A DNA stretch of 64,000 nucleotides from Allosphingosinicella indica (GTDB lineage Bacteria; Pseudomonadota; Alphaproteobacteria; Sphingomonadales; Sphingomonadaceae). The stretch is from contig NZ_LT840185.1 in NCBI RefSeq assembly GCF_900177405.1, positions 1,231,501 through 1,295,500 on the forward strand. Reading direction: 5' to 3'. The notes below the pieces were generated by a model that had not been told where the DNA came from, ran no database searches, and saw only the letters and a program-made list of their open reading frames with translations. Position 1 is the first letter of the stretch; every line of letters starts with the position of its first letter. This document shows positions 17,982 through 27,391 of this stretch, one piece after another. Position numbers and translations under genes: made by a program.

Positions 17982-18968
17982 ATGACGGCTGATTATTCCG
18001 ACAGCATCGGTGGGGCGGAAGCCTCTACCGCGGATCCCGCTTTCAGGGCCGATGTATTGGCCGGCCTCGCCGCGCCGATCCCTGCCATCCCGGCGCGCTG
18101 GCTCTACGACCGGCGCGGCTCCGAGCTGTTCGAGGCGATCACCGATCTTCCCGAATATTATCCCACCCGCACCGAGCGCGCGTTGCTGGAGGCGCATTGC
18201 GGCGAGGTCGCGGCGATCGCGGGAACGGGTGATGCGGTGGTCGAGTTCGGCTCGGGCTCGTCCGCCAAGACGCCGATCCTGCTGCGCGCGGTCGAGCCCG
18301 GCGCCTATGTTCCGATAGATATTTCGGGCGATTTCCTGCGGGAGTCCGCCGATGCGCTGGCGGCGGACTTTCCGGGCCTGGACGTGCTGCCGGTCGAGGG
18401 CGATTTCATGCGCCCGATCGCGCTTCCCGATGCGGTGGCCGATATGTGCAAGCTCGGCTTCTTTCCCGGCTCGACGATCGGCAACCTAGTGCCGCGCACC
18501 GCTGTCGACCTGCTGCGCGCGATGCGTGATACGCTCGGCACCAACGCCTATCTCCTCATCGGCATGGACCGCATCAAGGATGTCACCATCCTCGTCCCAG
18601 CCTATGATGATGCGGCCGGGGTTACGGCCGAGTTTAATCTCAACCTCCTGCGGCGGATCAATGCCGAGCTGAACGGCAATATCCCGGTCGAAGCCTTCCG
18701 CCACCGCGCGATCTGGAACGATGCCAAGGCGCGGATCGAGATGCATCTGGAAGCGATCGAGGACGTGGAGTTCACGATCGAGGGTCAGCGTTTCGCTTTC
18801 GCCAGGGGCGATACGATCCACACCGAGAACAGCCACAAATACGGCCCGCGCGACGCACGCCTGCTGCTCCATGCGGCGGGCTGGGCGGTAACCAAGGAGT
18901 GGGCCGACGCTGACGATCAGTTCGCTCTGCTGCTCGCCCATGCCGAGCCGCCGCGCGTCGCGCCCTAG
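17982..18968 (+). CDS. egtD: EgtD, histidine N-alpha-methyltransferase
   Basis: SAM-dependent enzyme that trimethylates histidine to hercynine, the first step of ergothioneine synthesis. The SAM-binding motif is VVEFGSGSSAKTPILL. The family block RGSELFEAITDLPEYYPTRTE and the substrate-site TENSHKYG near the C-terminus are both intact. Its stop shares the CTAG at 18965-18968 with the convergent GGDEF/EAL gene. Confidence 0.95.
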   Translation: MTADYSDSIGGAEASTADPAFRADVLAGLAAPIPAIPARWLYDRRGSELFEAITDLPEYYPTRTERALLEAHCGEVAAIAGTGDAVVEFGSGSSAKTPILLRAVEPGAYVPIDISGDFLRESADALAADFPGLDVLPVEGDFMRPIALPDAVADMCKLGFFPGSTIGNLVPRTAVDLLRAMRDTLGTNAYLLIGMDRIKDVTILVPAYDDAAGVTAEFNLNLLRRINAELNGNIPVEAFRHRAIWNDAKARIEMHLEAIEDVEFTIEGQRFAFARGDTIHTENSHKYGPRDARLLLHAAGWAVTKEWADADDQFALLLAHAEPPRVAP

Positions 18969-21304
18969 GCGCTCATCCGCATCGGCGCGCCCTGCACCAG
19001 CTCACTGGCCCGATCGTAGCTCATCGGTTTTCCGAACAGATAGCCCTGGATCTGGTGGCAGCCGAGATCCTTCATCCGCATGAAATCGTCGGCGGTCTCG
19101 ACGCCTTCCGCGGTGATCGTCATGCGGAAATTGCGCGCGAGCTGGACGATCGACTGGATGATCGCGACCGTCTCCTTGTTCTCTGCGGCTTCGCGGACGA
19201 ACGAACCGTCGATCTTCAATTTGTGGAACACGGCCTTGTTGAGATAGCCGAGCGACGAATAGCCGGTGCCGAAATCGTCGAGCGCGATGCCGACGCCGAG
19301 CGCACGGAGCCGCTTCAGCACGTCGAGCGCGCCGGCGCTGTCCTCCAGGAACACGCTTTCAGTCACTTCCAATTCTAGCCGGTCGGGCTGGATGCGGTGG
19401 CGGCTGATCGCGCTGTTCACCGTTGCGGGCAGCGAGGGCAGCACGAGCTGGCGCGCCGACATGTTGATCGCGACCGAGATATGCTCGGGCCAGGTCGCGG
19501 CGGCGCGGCACGCCTCCTCCATCACCCATTCGCCCAGCGGCACGATGAGGCCGGTTTCCTCGGCGAGCGGGATGAAGTCGTTGGGCGGCACGAGCCCGCG
19601 GGTCGGGTGATGCCAGCGGACCAGCGCCTCGAAGCCGGTCAGGCTCTGGTTGGATGCGTCGATCAGCGGCTGGTAGAGCAGGCGGAGCTGGCCGCTCTGG
19701 ATGCCATGCGCGAGATCCTTTTCCAGCCGGATGCGGTGATCCGCTGCGCTCTGCATGTCGGCATTGTAATGGCAGAAGATGCCGCGGCCGTTGGCCTTCG
19801 CCTGATAGAGCGCGATGTCGGCCTTCTGGATGAGATCGTCGACGCTCTGCCCGTCGATCGGGCCGAACGCGCAGCCGACCGAGACGCCGATGCGAATCTC
19901 GACCTTGCCGAGATGATAGGGCGCCGCGACCGCCTCGATGAGATTCTCGGCGAGCTTCTCGATCCGCGTGCGGCTCTGCGCGTCGCGGATGACGATGGCG
20001 AATTCGTCGCCGCCCATGCGGCCGACGATGCCCATCGGCCCGACTTCCTTCACCAGCCGCTGGGCGACGCTCTTCAGCACCAGATCGCCCTTGGGATGGC
20101 CGAAGGTGTCGTTGACCGGCTTGAACCCGTCGAGATCCAGAAACAGCACCGCGCAGGGTATGGTGTCGGCGCAAGCCGCGGACAGCGCCTCGCCGAGAAG
20201 CTGACGGACGCGGCCGCGGTTGGGCAGGCCGGACAGCACGTCCATGTTGGCGAGATTGGTCAGCCGCTCCTGATTCTTGCGGAAATCGGTGATGTCGGTG
20301 CCGACGCCGCGGAAACCCTGGAAGCGGCCCGCCATGTCGACGACCGGATCGCCGGCGAGGCTCACCCAGCGGGTGCCGCGCCGCGTGCTGATCTCCATCT
20401 CGAGATTGGCGAACGGCTTCTTGGCGAGCAGCATCTTCCCTAGCGCACCGTTGCCGCCGAGTGCCGCCGGGAGCGAATGGCCGATGATCTGGCTCGCCGA
20501 CCGGCCGAGCAGCGTGATCATCCGGCTGGAGATGTAGACGACGCGATTTTCGGGATCGACCTGCCAGAGCCAACCGGCGCCACGATGTTCATACTCGTCG
20601 AGCATCGCGCGGATCGATTCCGCCGACGCCTTGACCGAGGCCATGTCCTTGAGCTGGGCGAACACCCAGCGCGTCAGCCGTGCGACGCCCGTGACCGCGA
20701 TGACCGCAACGCCGATGATGGCGATACCGATGCCGGTGTGCATCGCGGCGCTGAACCAGTAGGCGAGGCAGAGTGCGACGGTGATGGTCGCCATCCACGC
20801 CATCGCCGCGACGGGTATCGCGGCCAGCGCGATCGCGGCGATCAGCATCGCCCCCATCGCGCCGCCGATTACCACCTGCACTTCGTGCGGCTGGGTGGCG
20901 AAGGCCCAGGCGGGGAGCGAGGACCAGAGTGCGCCGAGCGCCGTCACGGTAAGGATCGGGCGCCAGCGCGTGCCGGCCGCGGCGCTGCGGCTGCCCGCGG
21001 CGGTTCCGGCGTCGATCGTCTTGCGGCAGGCGAGCCAATGCGCCGCGCTCAACAGGCAGAGCCAGCCCGCGATCAGCGGTGTCGAGGCGTTGCCGTACAG
21101 CCCCCAGGCAACGAGCAGCGCCGCGCCGACGGCTGAAATGGCGAAATAGGGCGCGAACAGCGCGGCGACGGCGAGCTGGCCGTTGCGCAGATGCGCTTCG
21201 ACCAGCCGGTCGCTTCCGTCGCCATAAGCGAGCGGATCGCCCGCCGGTCTTTCAGCGATGTCGATCTCGGTGCCGGCGTCTACGGAAACTGGGGTCTGAT
21301 ACAT
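18965..21304 (-). CDS. Membrane PAS-GGDEF-EAL cyclic-di-GMP protein
   Basis: Bifunctional-type c-di-GMP enzyme. The N-terminal third (about 45-215) has several membrane helices. A PAS domain follows (about 230-340, GWLWQVDPENRVVYISS). The GGDEF domain has an intact motif at about residue 431 (GRMGGDEFAIV). The EAL domain has EAL at about 559 (GFEALVRWHH) and DDFGTGYSSLGYL. No RxxD inhibitory site precedes GGDEF. Both active sites look competent, so the net activity cannot be predicted. ATG 21304 is used, and the adjacent TTG is weaker. Confidence 0.95.
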   Translation of the reverse strand: MYQTPVSVDAGTEIDIAERPAGDPLAYGDGSDRLVEAHLRNGQLAVAALFAPYFAISAVGAALLVAWGLYGNASTPLIAGWLCLLSAAHWLACRKTIDAGTAAGSRSAAAGTRWRPILTVTALGALWSSLPAWAFATQPHEVQVVIGGAMGAMLIAAIALAAIPVAAMAWMATITVALCLAYWFSAAMHTGIGIAIIGVAVIAVTGVARLTRWVFAQLKDMASVKASAESIRAMLDEYEHRGAGWLWQVDPENRVVYISSRMITLLGRSASQIIGHSLPAALGGNGALGKMLLAKKPFANLEMEISTRRGTRWVSLAGDPVVDMAGRFQGFRGVGTDITDFRKNQERLTNLANMDVLSGLPNRGRVRQLLGEALSAACADTIPCAVLFLDLDGFKPVNDTFGHPKGDLVLKSVAQRLVKEVGPMGIVGRMGGDEFAIVIRDAQSRTRIEKLAENLIEAVAAPYHLGKVEIRIGVSVGCAFGPIDGQSVDDLIQKADIALYQAKANGRGIFCHYNADMQSAADHRIRLEKDLAHGIQSGQLRLLYQPLIDASNQSLTGFEALVRWHHPTRGLVPPNDFIPLAEETGLIVPLGEWVMEEACRAAATWPEHISVAINMSARQLVLPSLPATVNSAISRHRIQPDRLELEVTESVFLEDSAGALDVLKRLRALGVGIALDDFGTGYSSLGYLNKAVFHKLKIDGSFVREAAENKETVAIIQSIVQLARNFRMTITAEGVETADDFMRMKDLGCHQIQGYLFGKPMSYDRASELVQGAPMRMSA

Positions 21305-21663
21305 CAACTACCCGCGCGGCTGGTGGGAAAACCCGCACTATCCCCAAGGGCTTGACGGTTGGTTAAGGCGCGAACCCGGGTGATCGGCACTCGGCGAAAA
21401 AGCGATCCGGTTCGCGGGCTGCGCTATTGTCGGGTCAGCGGGCCGATTTGGCGCGGCGCAACAAGATCGCAACGCTCCGGACTTTGCCGCGTCGCAAATG
21501 GGCCTCACCACAATTGATGCATTTTTGCACCAGTGCAACGATAAGGCCACAACAGGTGCTTCATGTCTTGCGACTCTTCTGCCTCTGGTCTAGTGGCCGA
21601 ATTTGGCATGTCGCTTCTGGTAAGTGCAGAGCCAGAATGAGTTTAGGCTCGAAGGAGGATATA
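21305..21663. other. Intergenic region between the GGDEF/EAL and small membrane-protein genes
   Basis: About 360 bp between divergent genes. I see no protein-coding frame. It contains the dyad TTGCAC-CA-GTGCAA at 21525-21538 and a strong Shine-Dalgarno at its right end. No promoter pair convinced me. Confidence 0.6.
21525..21538. promoter_or_regulatory. 14-bp dyad TTGCAC-CA-GTGCAA, possible operator
   Basis: Perfect 6-bp arms around CA, about 125 bp upstream of the 83-residue membrane-protein ATG. Arms this short can arise by chance, and no regulator is tied to it. Confidence 0.3.
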
Positions 21664-21915
21664 ATGCTCTCGAAGAAGATCTCCGCCTTGGCTGCGAGCG
21701 CTCTGCTCCTCGCGTCCAGCGCGGCCGTCGCGCAGACGGCTCCGTCGGCTGGTGCCGGCGCGCTTTCCGTCAGCTCGGCTCTGATGCAGGATTCGGTTGA
21801 GGACAGCGGTGGCTGGTCCACGGGCGCCGTCGTTGGCGTGCTGTTCGGCATCGTCGTGATCGCCGCCGTCGTGTTCGGCAGCGACGACGAGCGCGATACC
21901 CCGGTCAGCCCGTAA
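21664..21915 (+). CDS. Small exported single-pass membrane protein, unknown function
   Basis: An 83-residue protein with a signal peptide (MLSKKISALAASALLLASS, likely cleavage after AVAQ), a short Ser/Ala-rich region, one hydrophobic helix (about 52-70, GAVVGVLFGIVVIAAVVFG) and an acidic tail. I do not recognise it. The Shine-Dalgarno AAGGAGG five bases before the ATG is the strongest in the window. A perfect terminator follows the stop, so it is an independent, probably abundant transcript. Confidence 0.8.
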   Translation: MLSKKISALAASALLLASSAAVAQTAPSAGAGALSVSSALMQDSVEDSGGWSTGAVVGVLFGIVVIAAVVFGSDDERDTPVSP

Positions 21916-21957
21916 CAGGCACGACCGGCCGGCCTTCGGGCCGATCGAGTTAGAGAG

Positions 21958-21990
21958 CGCCCCGGCGGTTCCGCCGGGGCGTTTTCGTTT
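21958..21990 (+). terminator. Rho-independent terminator
   Basis: A perfect 11-bp GC stem (21958-21968 with 21971-21981), a TT loop, then TTTTCGTTT. It ends the small membrane-protein transcript. No T-run exists on the other strand, so it is not an obvious terminator for trpA. Confidence 0.9.
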
Positions 21991-21998
21991 GTGGGGCG

Positions 21999-22796
21999 TC
22001 AGCGCAGCCGCGTCGCCGCTTTCATCCCGGCGACGAACGCGCGCACGGTCTCAACCGGCTCGGCGGCTTCCGCGATCCGCCCGACGATCGCCGATCCCGA
22101 GATGACGCCCGCCGCTCCCGCGGCCAGCGCAGCGCGGACGTGCGCCGGCTCCGATATCCCGAACCCCAGCACCGGCGGCGGCGCGCGTTCTTCGGAAAGC
22201 GCGGTGAACACGGCATCATGCTCCAGCCGCATCTCTGTGCCGGCGCCGGTCACCCCGGCGCGCGCGACGCAATAGGTGTAGCCGCCGCCCAGCCCGGCGA
22301 TTCGCGCGATGGTGGCGCGCGGCGTGTTCGGCGCGGCGATCAGCACCGGCGCGATATCGTGCGCGCGGGCAGCATCGGTGAACGGCCCCGCTTCCAGCGC
22401 CGGTACGTCGGCGAGCAGGACGCTGTCGACGCCGGCTTTGGTGCAGGCCGCGTAGAAGGCGTCCACGCCGCGCGCGGTCGCGATGTTGGCATAGGTGAGT
22501 ATGCCGACAGGCACGTCCGGGTGCCGGGCGCGGAAGCCTGTGATCAGATCGAAGCAATCTGCGGGCGTCACACCGCGGGCCAATGCGCGTTGCGCCGCCG
22601 CCTGGATCACCGGCCCGTCGGCGACCGGATCGGAAAAGGGGATGCCGACCTCAATCATGTCGGCGCCGCCCGCGGCGAGCGCATCGAGGATCGTCGCGCT
22701 GGTCTCCAAATCGGGATCGCCGAGCATGACGAAGGCACCGAACGCACCCGCATTCTCGCGCCGCAGCCGCGCGAACATCGCGTCGTAGCGGCTCAT
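21999..22796 (-). CDS. trpA: TrpA, tryptophan synthase alpha subunit
   Basis: Cleaves indole-3-glycerol phosphate to indole, which channels to TrpB. The catalytic Glu and Asp lie in [18 protein letters not shown]. The phosphate-binding loop near [10 protein letters not shown] and GVISGSAIV is intact. The 265-residue length is standard. The start overlaps the trpB stop by four bases. It is the last gene of the trpD-CF-B-A operon. Confidence 0.97.
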   Translation of the reverse strand: MSRYDAMFARLRRENAGAFGAFVMLGDPDLETSATILDALAAGGADMIEVGIPFSDPVADGPVIQAAAQRALARGVTPADCFDLITGFRARHPDVPVGILTYANIATARGVDAFYAACTKAGVDSVLLADVPALEAGPFTDAARAHDIAPVLIAAPNTPRATIARIAGLGGGYTYCVARAGVTGAGTEMRLEHDAVFTALSEERAPPPVLGFGISEPAHVRAALAAGAAGVISGSAIVGRIAEAAEPVETVRAFVAGMKAATRLR

Positions 22797-23968
22797 GATG
22801 CCGCGCCCAGCAGACGCTGTGCCTGCGCCATGTCCTTGTCGCCGCGACCCGAGATGTTGACGAGCAGCACGCGCTCTTCGCCGTCCTCTTCGGCGAGCTT
22901 GAGCGCATGCGCCAGCGCATGCGCCGATTCGAACGCGCAGACGATACCTTCGGATCGCGCCAGGCGGGCAAAGGCGTCGAGTGCCTCGGCATCACTCGCG
23001 CCGACGTAGCGGGCGCGGCCACTGTCCTTCAAATGCGCGTGTTCGGGGCCGACTGCCGGATAGTCGAGCCCGGCGGAGACCGACCAGGTAGCGTCGATCT
23101 GCCCGTCCGCATCCTGCAGCACATAGGTCTCGGCGCCGTGGAGGATGCCGCGACGGCCGCGCAGCAAGGTTGCGCCATGCTCGGTCCCATCGAGCCCGCG
23201 CCCCGCCGCCTCGACACCGATCAGCGCGACTTCGGCATCGTCGATGAAATCGGCGAACAGCCCCATCGCGTTCGATCCGCCACCGACGCAGGCGATCACC
23301 GCGTCGGGCAGCCGGCCTTCCTCGGCCAATATCTGCATCCGCGCCTCGCGGCCGATGACGCGCTGGAACTCGCGCACCATCAGCGGGAAGGGGTGCGGGC
23401 CCGCGACGGTGCCGAGCAGATAATGGGTGTCGGCGAAGCTCGCCGTCCAGTCGCGCAGCGCCTCGTTCACCGCATCCTTCAGCGTCCGCCCGCCCGATTC
23501 GACCGGCACCACCTCGGCGCCCATCAATTCCATGCGGAAAACGTTAAGCTGCTGCCGCGCGACATCGTCGGCGCCCATGTAGACGCGCGTCTTCAGGTCG
23601 AAGAGCGCGCCCGCCATCGCCGTCGCCACGCCATGCTGGCCGGCGCCGGTCTCGGCGATCAGCCGCGTCTTGCCCATCCGCCTGGCGAGCAGCGCCTGTG
23701 CCAGCACCTGATTGGTCTTGTGCGCGCCGCCGTGGAGCAGATCCTCGCGTTTCAGATAGATGCGGACGCGATCGTCGCCGAGGTTGCGGCAGCGGGTGAG
23801 CGGCGTCGGCCGACCGGCATATTTGCCGAGCAGCGCCGCAAGCTCCGCCTCGAAGGCGGGATCGTCCTGCGCGGCGAGGAAGGCGGCTTCCAGCTCCTCG
23901 AGCGCGGGGACCAAGATTTCGGGGACATAGGTGCCGCCATAGGCACCGAAGCGGTCGGGCATCAGCAT
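22793..23968 (-). CDS. trpB: TrpB, tryptophan synthase beta subunit
   Basis: PLP enzyme joining indole and serine into tryptophan. The PLP lysine lies in [13 protein letters not shown]. The phosphate loop is [12 protein letters not shown]. The N-terminus [17 protein letters not shown] is diagnostic. ATG 23968 gives 391 residues and overlaps the trpCF stop (ATGCTGA). ATG 23962, two codons later, is an alternative. Longer in-frame versions are Arg-rich read-through of trpCF. Confidence 0.97.
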   Translation of the reverse strand: MLMPDRFGAYGGTYVPEILVPALEELEAAFLAAQDDPAFEAELAALLGKYAGRPTPLTRCRNLGDDRVRIYLKREDLLHGGAHKTNQVLAQALLARRMGKTRLIAETGAGQHGVATAMAGALFDLKTRVYMGADDVARQQLNVFRMELMGAEVVPVESGGRTLKDAVNEALRDWTASFADTHYLLGTVAGPHPFPLMVREFQRVIGREARMQILAEEGRLPDAVIACVGGGSNAMGLFADFIDDAEVALIGVEAAGRGLDGTEHGATLLRGRRGILHGAETYVLQDADGQIDATWSVSAGLDYPAVGPEHAHLKDSGRARYVGASDAEALDAFARLARSEGIVCAFESAHALAHALKLAEEDGEERVLLVNISGRGDKDMAQAQRLLGAAS

Positions 23969-25365
23969 CGCGGCGCGTCTCCGCGCGACGGCGTGCGTAG
24001 CGCATCGAAGAGCGCGGCGACCTTGTTGGGGCATTTCCGCCCGGGCGCGGCCTCGACGCCCGAACCGACATCGAGTGCGAACGCGCCGACGCGCGCGGCG
24101 GCGGCGGCATTGGCAGCGCCGATACCGCCGGCGAGCAGCCCGTTCGGCAAATCGGGACGCGACGCCACCTGCGCCCAATCGAAGCTTCGCCCCGTTCCGC
24201 CGCAGCGTCCGGCGACCTTGGTGTCGAACAAGGTGCGGTCGGCCCCGGCCCGCGCAGCCGCGGCGGTGCCGTTCACCGCGCTCGCAGCCCAGATTTCGCA
24301 GCCTTCGGGGATACGGCGGCGGAGTGCGGCGACATAATCCGCATCCTCGCTGCCGTGGAGCTGCACCGCACCGAAGGGGCCGGCAGCGGCGGTGTCTGCG
24401 ACTTCGGCCAGCGGCGCATCGCGGAACACCGCGACCGGGCTCATGCCTTCCTGCGCAGCAAACGACGCAAGCTCGACAGCACGCTTAGGCGTCACGGCGC
24501 GCGGGGTTCCGGGGACGATCACCATCCCGGCATAGCGCGTGCCGCTCGCCGCAGCGTCGAGAATGCCGGCTGCGCGGGTCATTCCGCACAGTTTGATGCG
24601 GCCGAACGCGAGCTGTCGCGCCGCTTCGGCGGGGTCGGCGGCGCGCATCAGCGACGATCCGACGAGGAAGGCGTCGGCGTGAGGCGCCAGTCGCGCGACG
24701 TCCGCGCGCGATGCGATGCCCGATTCGGAAACAAGCTTGCGATCGGCCGGGACCAGCGCGGCGAGCCGCTCGGTGACGGCGAGATCGATGGTCAGCGTCT
24801 TCAAGTCGCGGTTGTTGATGCCGATCAGCGGCGCGCCGAGCGCGACCGCGCGGCGTACCTCCGCTTCGTCATGCGCCTCGACCAGCGCGTCCATGCCGAG
24901 CTGCCGCGCGACCGCGATCATCCGCGCCGCCGCTGTGTCGTCGAGCACCGAAAGCATCACCAGCACCGCGTCGGCCCCGTGCAGCCGCGCCTCGGCGATC
25001 TGGCGCGCGTCGATCACGAAATCCTTGGCGAGCAGTGGCCCGTCGAACGCCGCGCGCACCGCTGCCAGATCGGCGAGCGAGCCGCCGAAATAGGGCGTAT
25101 CGGTCAACACGCTCACCGCATCCGCCGCGCCGCGATAGGCGCGGGCGATAGCGGCGGGATCGGCGTCTTCGCGCAACGCGCCCGCGGACGGCGAGGCCCG
25201 CTTCACCTCCATCACGAAGCGTGCGCCCGGCCTGGCGAGCGCGGCGCGGAGGCTGCGCCGCGTGGGCCGGGCATGGCTCATCAAGTCGGAGAGGCTCCGC
25301 CGCCCGAGCCGCGCCGCGACATCCACGCGCTTGCGGGCGACAATTTCGGCCAGCATGTCAGCCAC
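23962..25365 (-). CDS. trpCF: TrpCF fusion: indole-3-glycerol-phosphate synthase / phosphoribosylanthranilate isomerase
   Basis: Two consecutive tryptophan enzymes in one chain. The TrpC part is about residues 1-255, with [22 protein letters not shown] and KLVSESGI. The TrpF part is about 256-467, with [30 protein letters not shown] and ALDVGSGVE. The order matches the enteric TrpC-TrpF fusion, whereas separate genes are more usual in alphaproteobacteria. The GTG at 25365 was chosen because the protein then begins [12 protein letters not shown], as TrpC normally does. It overlaps trpD by eight bases. ATG 25356 is an alternative. Confidence 0.95.
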   Translation of the reverse strand: MADMLAEIVARKRVDVAARLGRRSLSDLMSHARPTRRSLRAALARPGARFVMEVKRASPSAGALREDADPAAIARAYRGAADAVSVLTDTPYFGGSLADLAAVRAAFDGPLLAKDFVIDARQIAEARLHGADAVLVMLSVLDDTAAARMIAVARQLGMDALVEAHDEAEVRRAVALGAPLIGINNRDLKTLTIDLAVTERLAALVPADRKLVSESGIASRADVARLAPHADAFLVGSSLMRAADPAEAARQLAFGRIKLCGMTRAAGILDAAASGTRYAGMVIVPGTPRAVTPKRAVELASFAAQEGMSPVAVFRDAPLAEVADTAAAGPFGAVQLHGSEDADYVAALRRRIPEGCEIWAASAVNGTAAAARAGADRTLFDTKVAGRCGGTGRSFDWAQVASRPDLPNGLLAGGIGAANAAAAARVGAFALDVGSGVEAAPGRKCPNKVAALFDALRTPSRGDAPRC

Positions 25366-26428
25366 GCACAGCCTCCACGAAGGCAGCGAGGGTGCGGCCC
25401 GCGGCGCCCGATGCGAGCACGTCGGCGGCGAGGCGCACGCCGGCGGGGAAGTCCGCCGCGATTCCCGCGGTCATCAGCAGCGCGCCTGCGTTGAGCGCGA
25501 CCACGTCGGCCTCGGCCGCGGAGCCCTTGCCGTCGAGCAGCGCTTTAAGCCGCGCCGCATTCTCCTCAGGCCCGCCACCCGCGATCGCGTCCATCGGCCG
25601 CGGTTCGATGCCGACGTCTTCGGCGTAGAGGAAGATCGTCTCGATCTCGCCATCCTGGAGCCGCGCGGCCTCGGTCTCGCCGTGCAGTGCGACCTCGTCG
25701 AGCCCCGAACCGTGGACGACGAGCGCGCGCTGAACGCCGAGCGCCGCGAGCGTCCGCGCCACCGGCACCAGCAGCGTGCGATCGGCGACGCCGAGCAATT
25801 GCACGCGCGGCTCGGCCGGGTTCACGCACGGGCCCAGAATGTTCATCACCGTCCGAACCTTCAGCGCACGGCGCACCGGCCCGGCGTGGCGGAGGCCGGG
25901 GTGGTAGAGCGGCGCGAAGAGGAAGCAGAAGCCGGCCTGGTCCAACGCGCGGCGCGACACGGAGGCATCGACGTCGAGTTTCGCGCCCAGCGTCTCCAGA
26001 ACGTCGGCCGATCCGCAGCGCGAGGTGAAGGAGCGATTGCCGTGCTTGGCGACCGGCAGCCCGGCGGCGGCGGCGACCAAAGCGGCGGCAGTGGAGACGT
26101 TGATCGATCCCGATCCGTCGCCGCCGGTGCCGCAACTGTCGGCGAACAGATAGTCGGGCCGCGGGAAGGGCGCGTCGGCAGCGCGGAGCGCCCGCGCGGC
26201 ACCGATCAGCACCGGCGCGGTCTCGCCCTGCAGCCGGAGCGCGACGAGCATCGCTGCGATCGCGGTTTCGGACAGCGCACCGGCGACGAGCGCGGTGAAA
26301 AGGTGAGAAGCGGCGCGCTCGTCGAGCCGGTCGCCCGAAAGCAAGCGGGTGAGCGCGGTCTCGGCCGGGTCGGTCTGCGGCGGGGTGGCGAGGGTAAAGG
26401 GGCGGGTAAGCTGATCGACGGGATACAT
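25358..26428 (-). CDS. trpD: TrpD, anthranilate phosphoribosyltransferase
   Basis: Attaches phosphoribose to anthranilate. The PRPP-binding loop FADSCGTGGDGSGSINVSTA and the KHGNRS motif are intact. NILGPCVNPAEPRVQLLGV is also typical. The length of 356 residues is normal, with no fused glutaminase. ATG 26428 has AGGA eight bases upstream. It is the first structural gene after the attenuator. trpE and trpG are not in the window. Confidence 0.96.
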   Translation of the reverse strand: MYPVDQLTRPFTLATPPQTDPAETALTRLLSGDRLDERAASHLFTALVAGALSETAIAAMLVALRLQGETAPVLIGAARALRAADAPFPRPDYLFADSCGTGGDGSGSINVSTAAALVAAAAGLPVAKHGNRSFTSRCGSADVLETLGAKLDVDASVSRRALDQAGFCFLFAPLYHPGLRHAGPVRRALKVRTVMNILGPCVNPAEPRVQLLGVADRTLLVPVARTLAALGVQRALVVHGSGLDEVALHGETEAARLQDGEIETIFLYAEDVGIEPRPMDAIAGGGPEENAARLKALLDGKGSAAEADVVALNAGALLMTAGIAADFPAGVRLAADVLASGAAGRTLAAFVEAVRG

Positions 26429-26453
26429 GGCGAAGTCCTTGAAGCTGCGGCGC

Positions 26454-26484
26454 AAAAGAAAAGGCCCGCCGGATGGGCGGGCCT
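26454..26484 (-). terminator. trp attenuator terminator
   Basis: Read on the minus strand, an 8-bp GC stem (GGCCCGCC with GGCGGGCC) and a five-base loop are followed by TTTTCTTTT. It lies between the trpL leader peptide and trpD. Reading through it is required to transcribe the operon. Confidence 0.92.
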
Positions 26485-26517
26485 TGATCGGGAACACGAA
26501 GCGCTAGGGAGTCTTCG

Positions 26518-26607
26518 TCACCATCGATGCTGGGCAGCCGCCGGCGGGGTGGAAGTCCACCACCAGCGCCACGCACGCGACGAAACCGGCGCCGGGAGGG
26601 CGCGCAT
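26518..26607 (-). CDS. trpL: TrpL, tryptophan leader peptide
   Basis: A 29-residue open frame from ATG 26607 to TGA 26518, beginning MRALPAPVSSRAWRWWW and ending with Trp. Five of the 29 codons are UGG (positions 13, 15, 16, 17, 29), far above background. It lies just upstream of the terminator at 26454-26484 and the trpD gene. A hairpin (26548-26561, GGTGG-N4-CCACC) lies immediately downstream of the Trp cluster. By analogy with enteric trpL, ribosome stalling at the Trp codons when charged tRNA(Trp) is scarce would favour an antiterminator. That folding switch is inferred. Confidence 0.88.
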   Translation of the reverse strand: MRALPAPVSSRAWRWWWTSTPPAAAQHRW

Positions 26608-26668
26608 GGCTTCGATCGGGAACGTGCAGGTCTTCATCGCCCTTAAGGCTCCGGGATTTGTGCGCCGC

Positions 26669-26674
26669 GGTCAA
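26669..26674 (-). promoter_or_regulatory. Possible -35 box of the trp promoter
   Basis: TTGACC on the minus strand, 62 bases upstream of the trpL ATG. A matching -10 box is not obvious, as is common in GC-rich alphaproteobacteria. Confidence 0.35.
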
Positions 26675-26730
26675 GCCGGATTCGCACGCGCCCTTGCCCG
26701 CCGCCCGGCGGCGGTGCTTTAACGGCGCGC

Positions 26731-27381
26731 ATGACGATGCCGCTGCTCCATGATTATTGGCGATCCTCGGCCAGCTATCGCGTGCGGATCGCGCTCAATC
26801 TCAAGCGGATCGCCTATCGCCACCATCCGGTCGATCTCGCCGCGGGGGCGCAGAAGGATGCTGCCTACCGCGCGATCAACCCGCAGGGCTTCGTGCCGAT
26901 GCTGGAGATCGACGGTCATGCGATCCCGCAGAGCCTGGCGATCATCGACTATCTCGACGCGATCTTCCGCGATCCGCCGCTGGTTCCCGCAAACGCGGCG
27001 GACCGCGCGCATGTGCTGGCGCTGGCGCTGGCGATCGCGGCGGACATCCATCCGGTGAACAACCTGCGCATCCTCAAATATCTCGCCGGGTCGCTCAAGC
27101 AGCCGGAAACGGCGCGCGACGATTGGTACCGGCATTGGCTCGCGGAAGGGCTGCAGGCGCTGGAAGCGATGGCCGCGGCGCGTGCCGGGCGCTTCCTGTT
27201 TGGCGATACGGTGACGCTCGCCGACATCTGCCTGGTGCCGCAGATGTACAATGCGCGCCGTTACAAGCTGCCGCTCGATCCCTATCCGCTGCTGGTGCGG
27301 GTCGATGCGGAAGCGCAGGCGCTGGAACCGTTCGCCGAAGCGCATCCCGACCGCTTCGTGCCGGATGTGCAGAAATCATGA
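26731..27381 (+). CDS. maiA: MaiA, maleylacetoacetate isomerase (zeta-class GST)
   Basis: Glutathione-dependent isomerase of aromatic amino-acid breakdown. The zeta-class glutathione site SSASYRVRIALNLK is at the N-terminus, with NPQGFVPMLE and IPQSLAIIDYLD following. The C-terminal helical GST domain contains FLFGDTVTLADICLVPQ. Length 216, normal. The other homogentisate-pathway genes are not adjacent, so pathway placement rests on family. Confidence 0.9.
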   Translation: MTMPLLHDYWRSSASYRVRIALNLKRIAYRHHPVDLAAGAQKDAAYRAINPQGFVPMLEIDGHAIPQSLAIIDYLDAIFRDPPLVPANAADRAHVLALALAIAADIHPVNNLRILKYLAGSLKQPETARDDWYRHWLAEGLQALEAMAAARAGRFLFGDTVTLADICLVPQMYNARRYKLPLDPYPLLVRVDAEAQALEPFAEAHPDRFVPDVQKS

Positions 27382-27391
27382 GGAGAGGATG

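Noticed and set aside
21601-21640. A TGGCA-type sigma-54 promoter upstream of the small membrane protein
   Set aside because: The -12 GC is missing at the right spacing.
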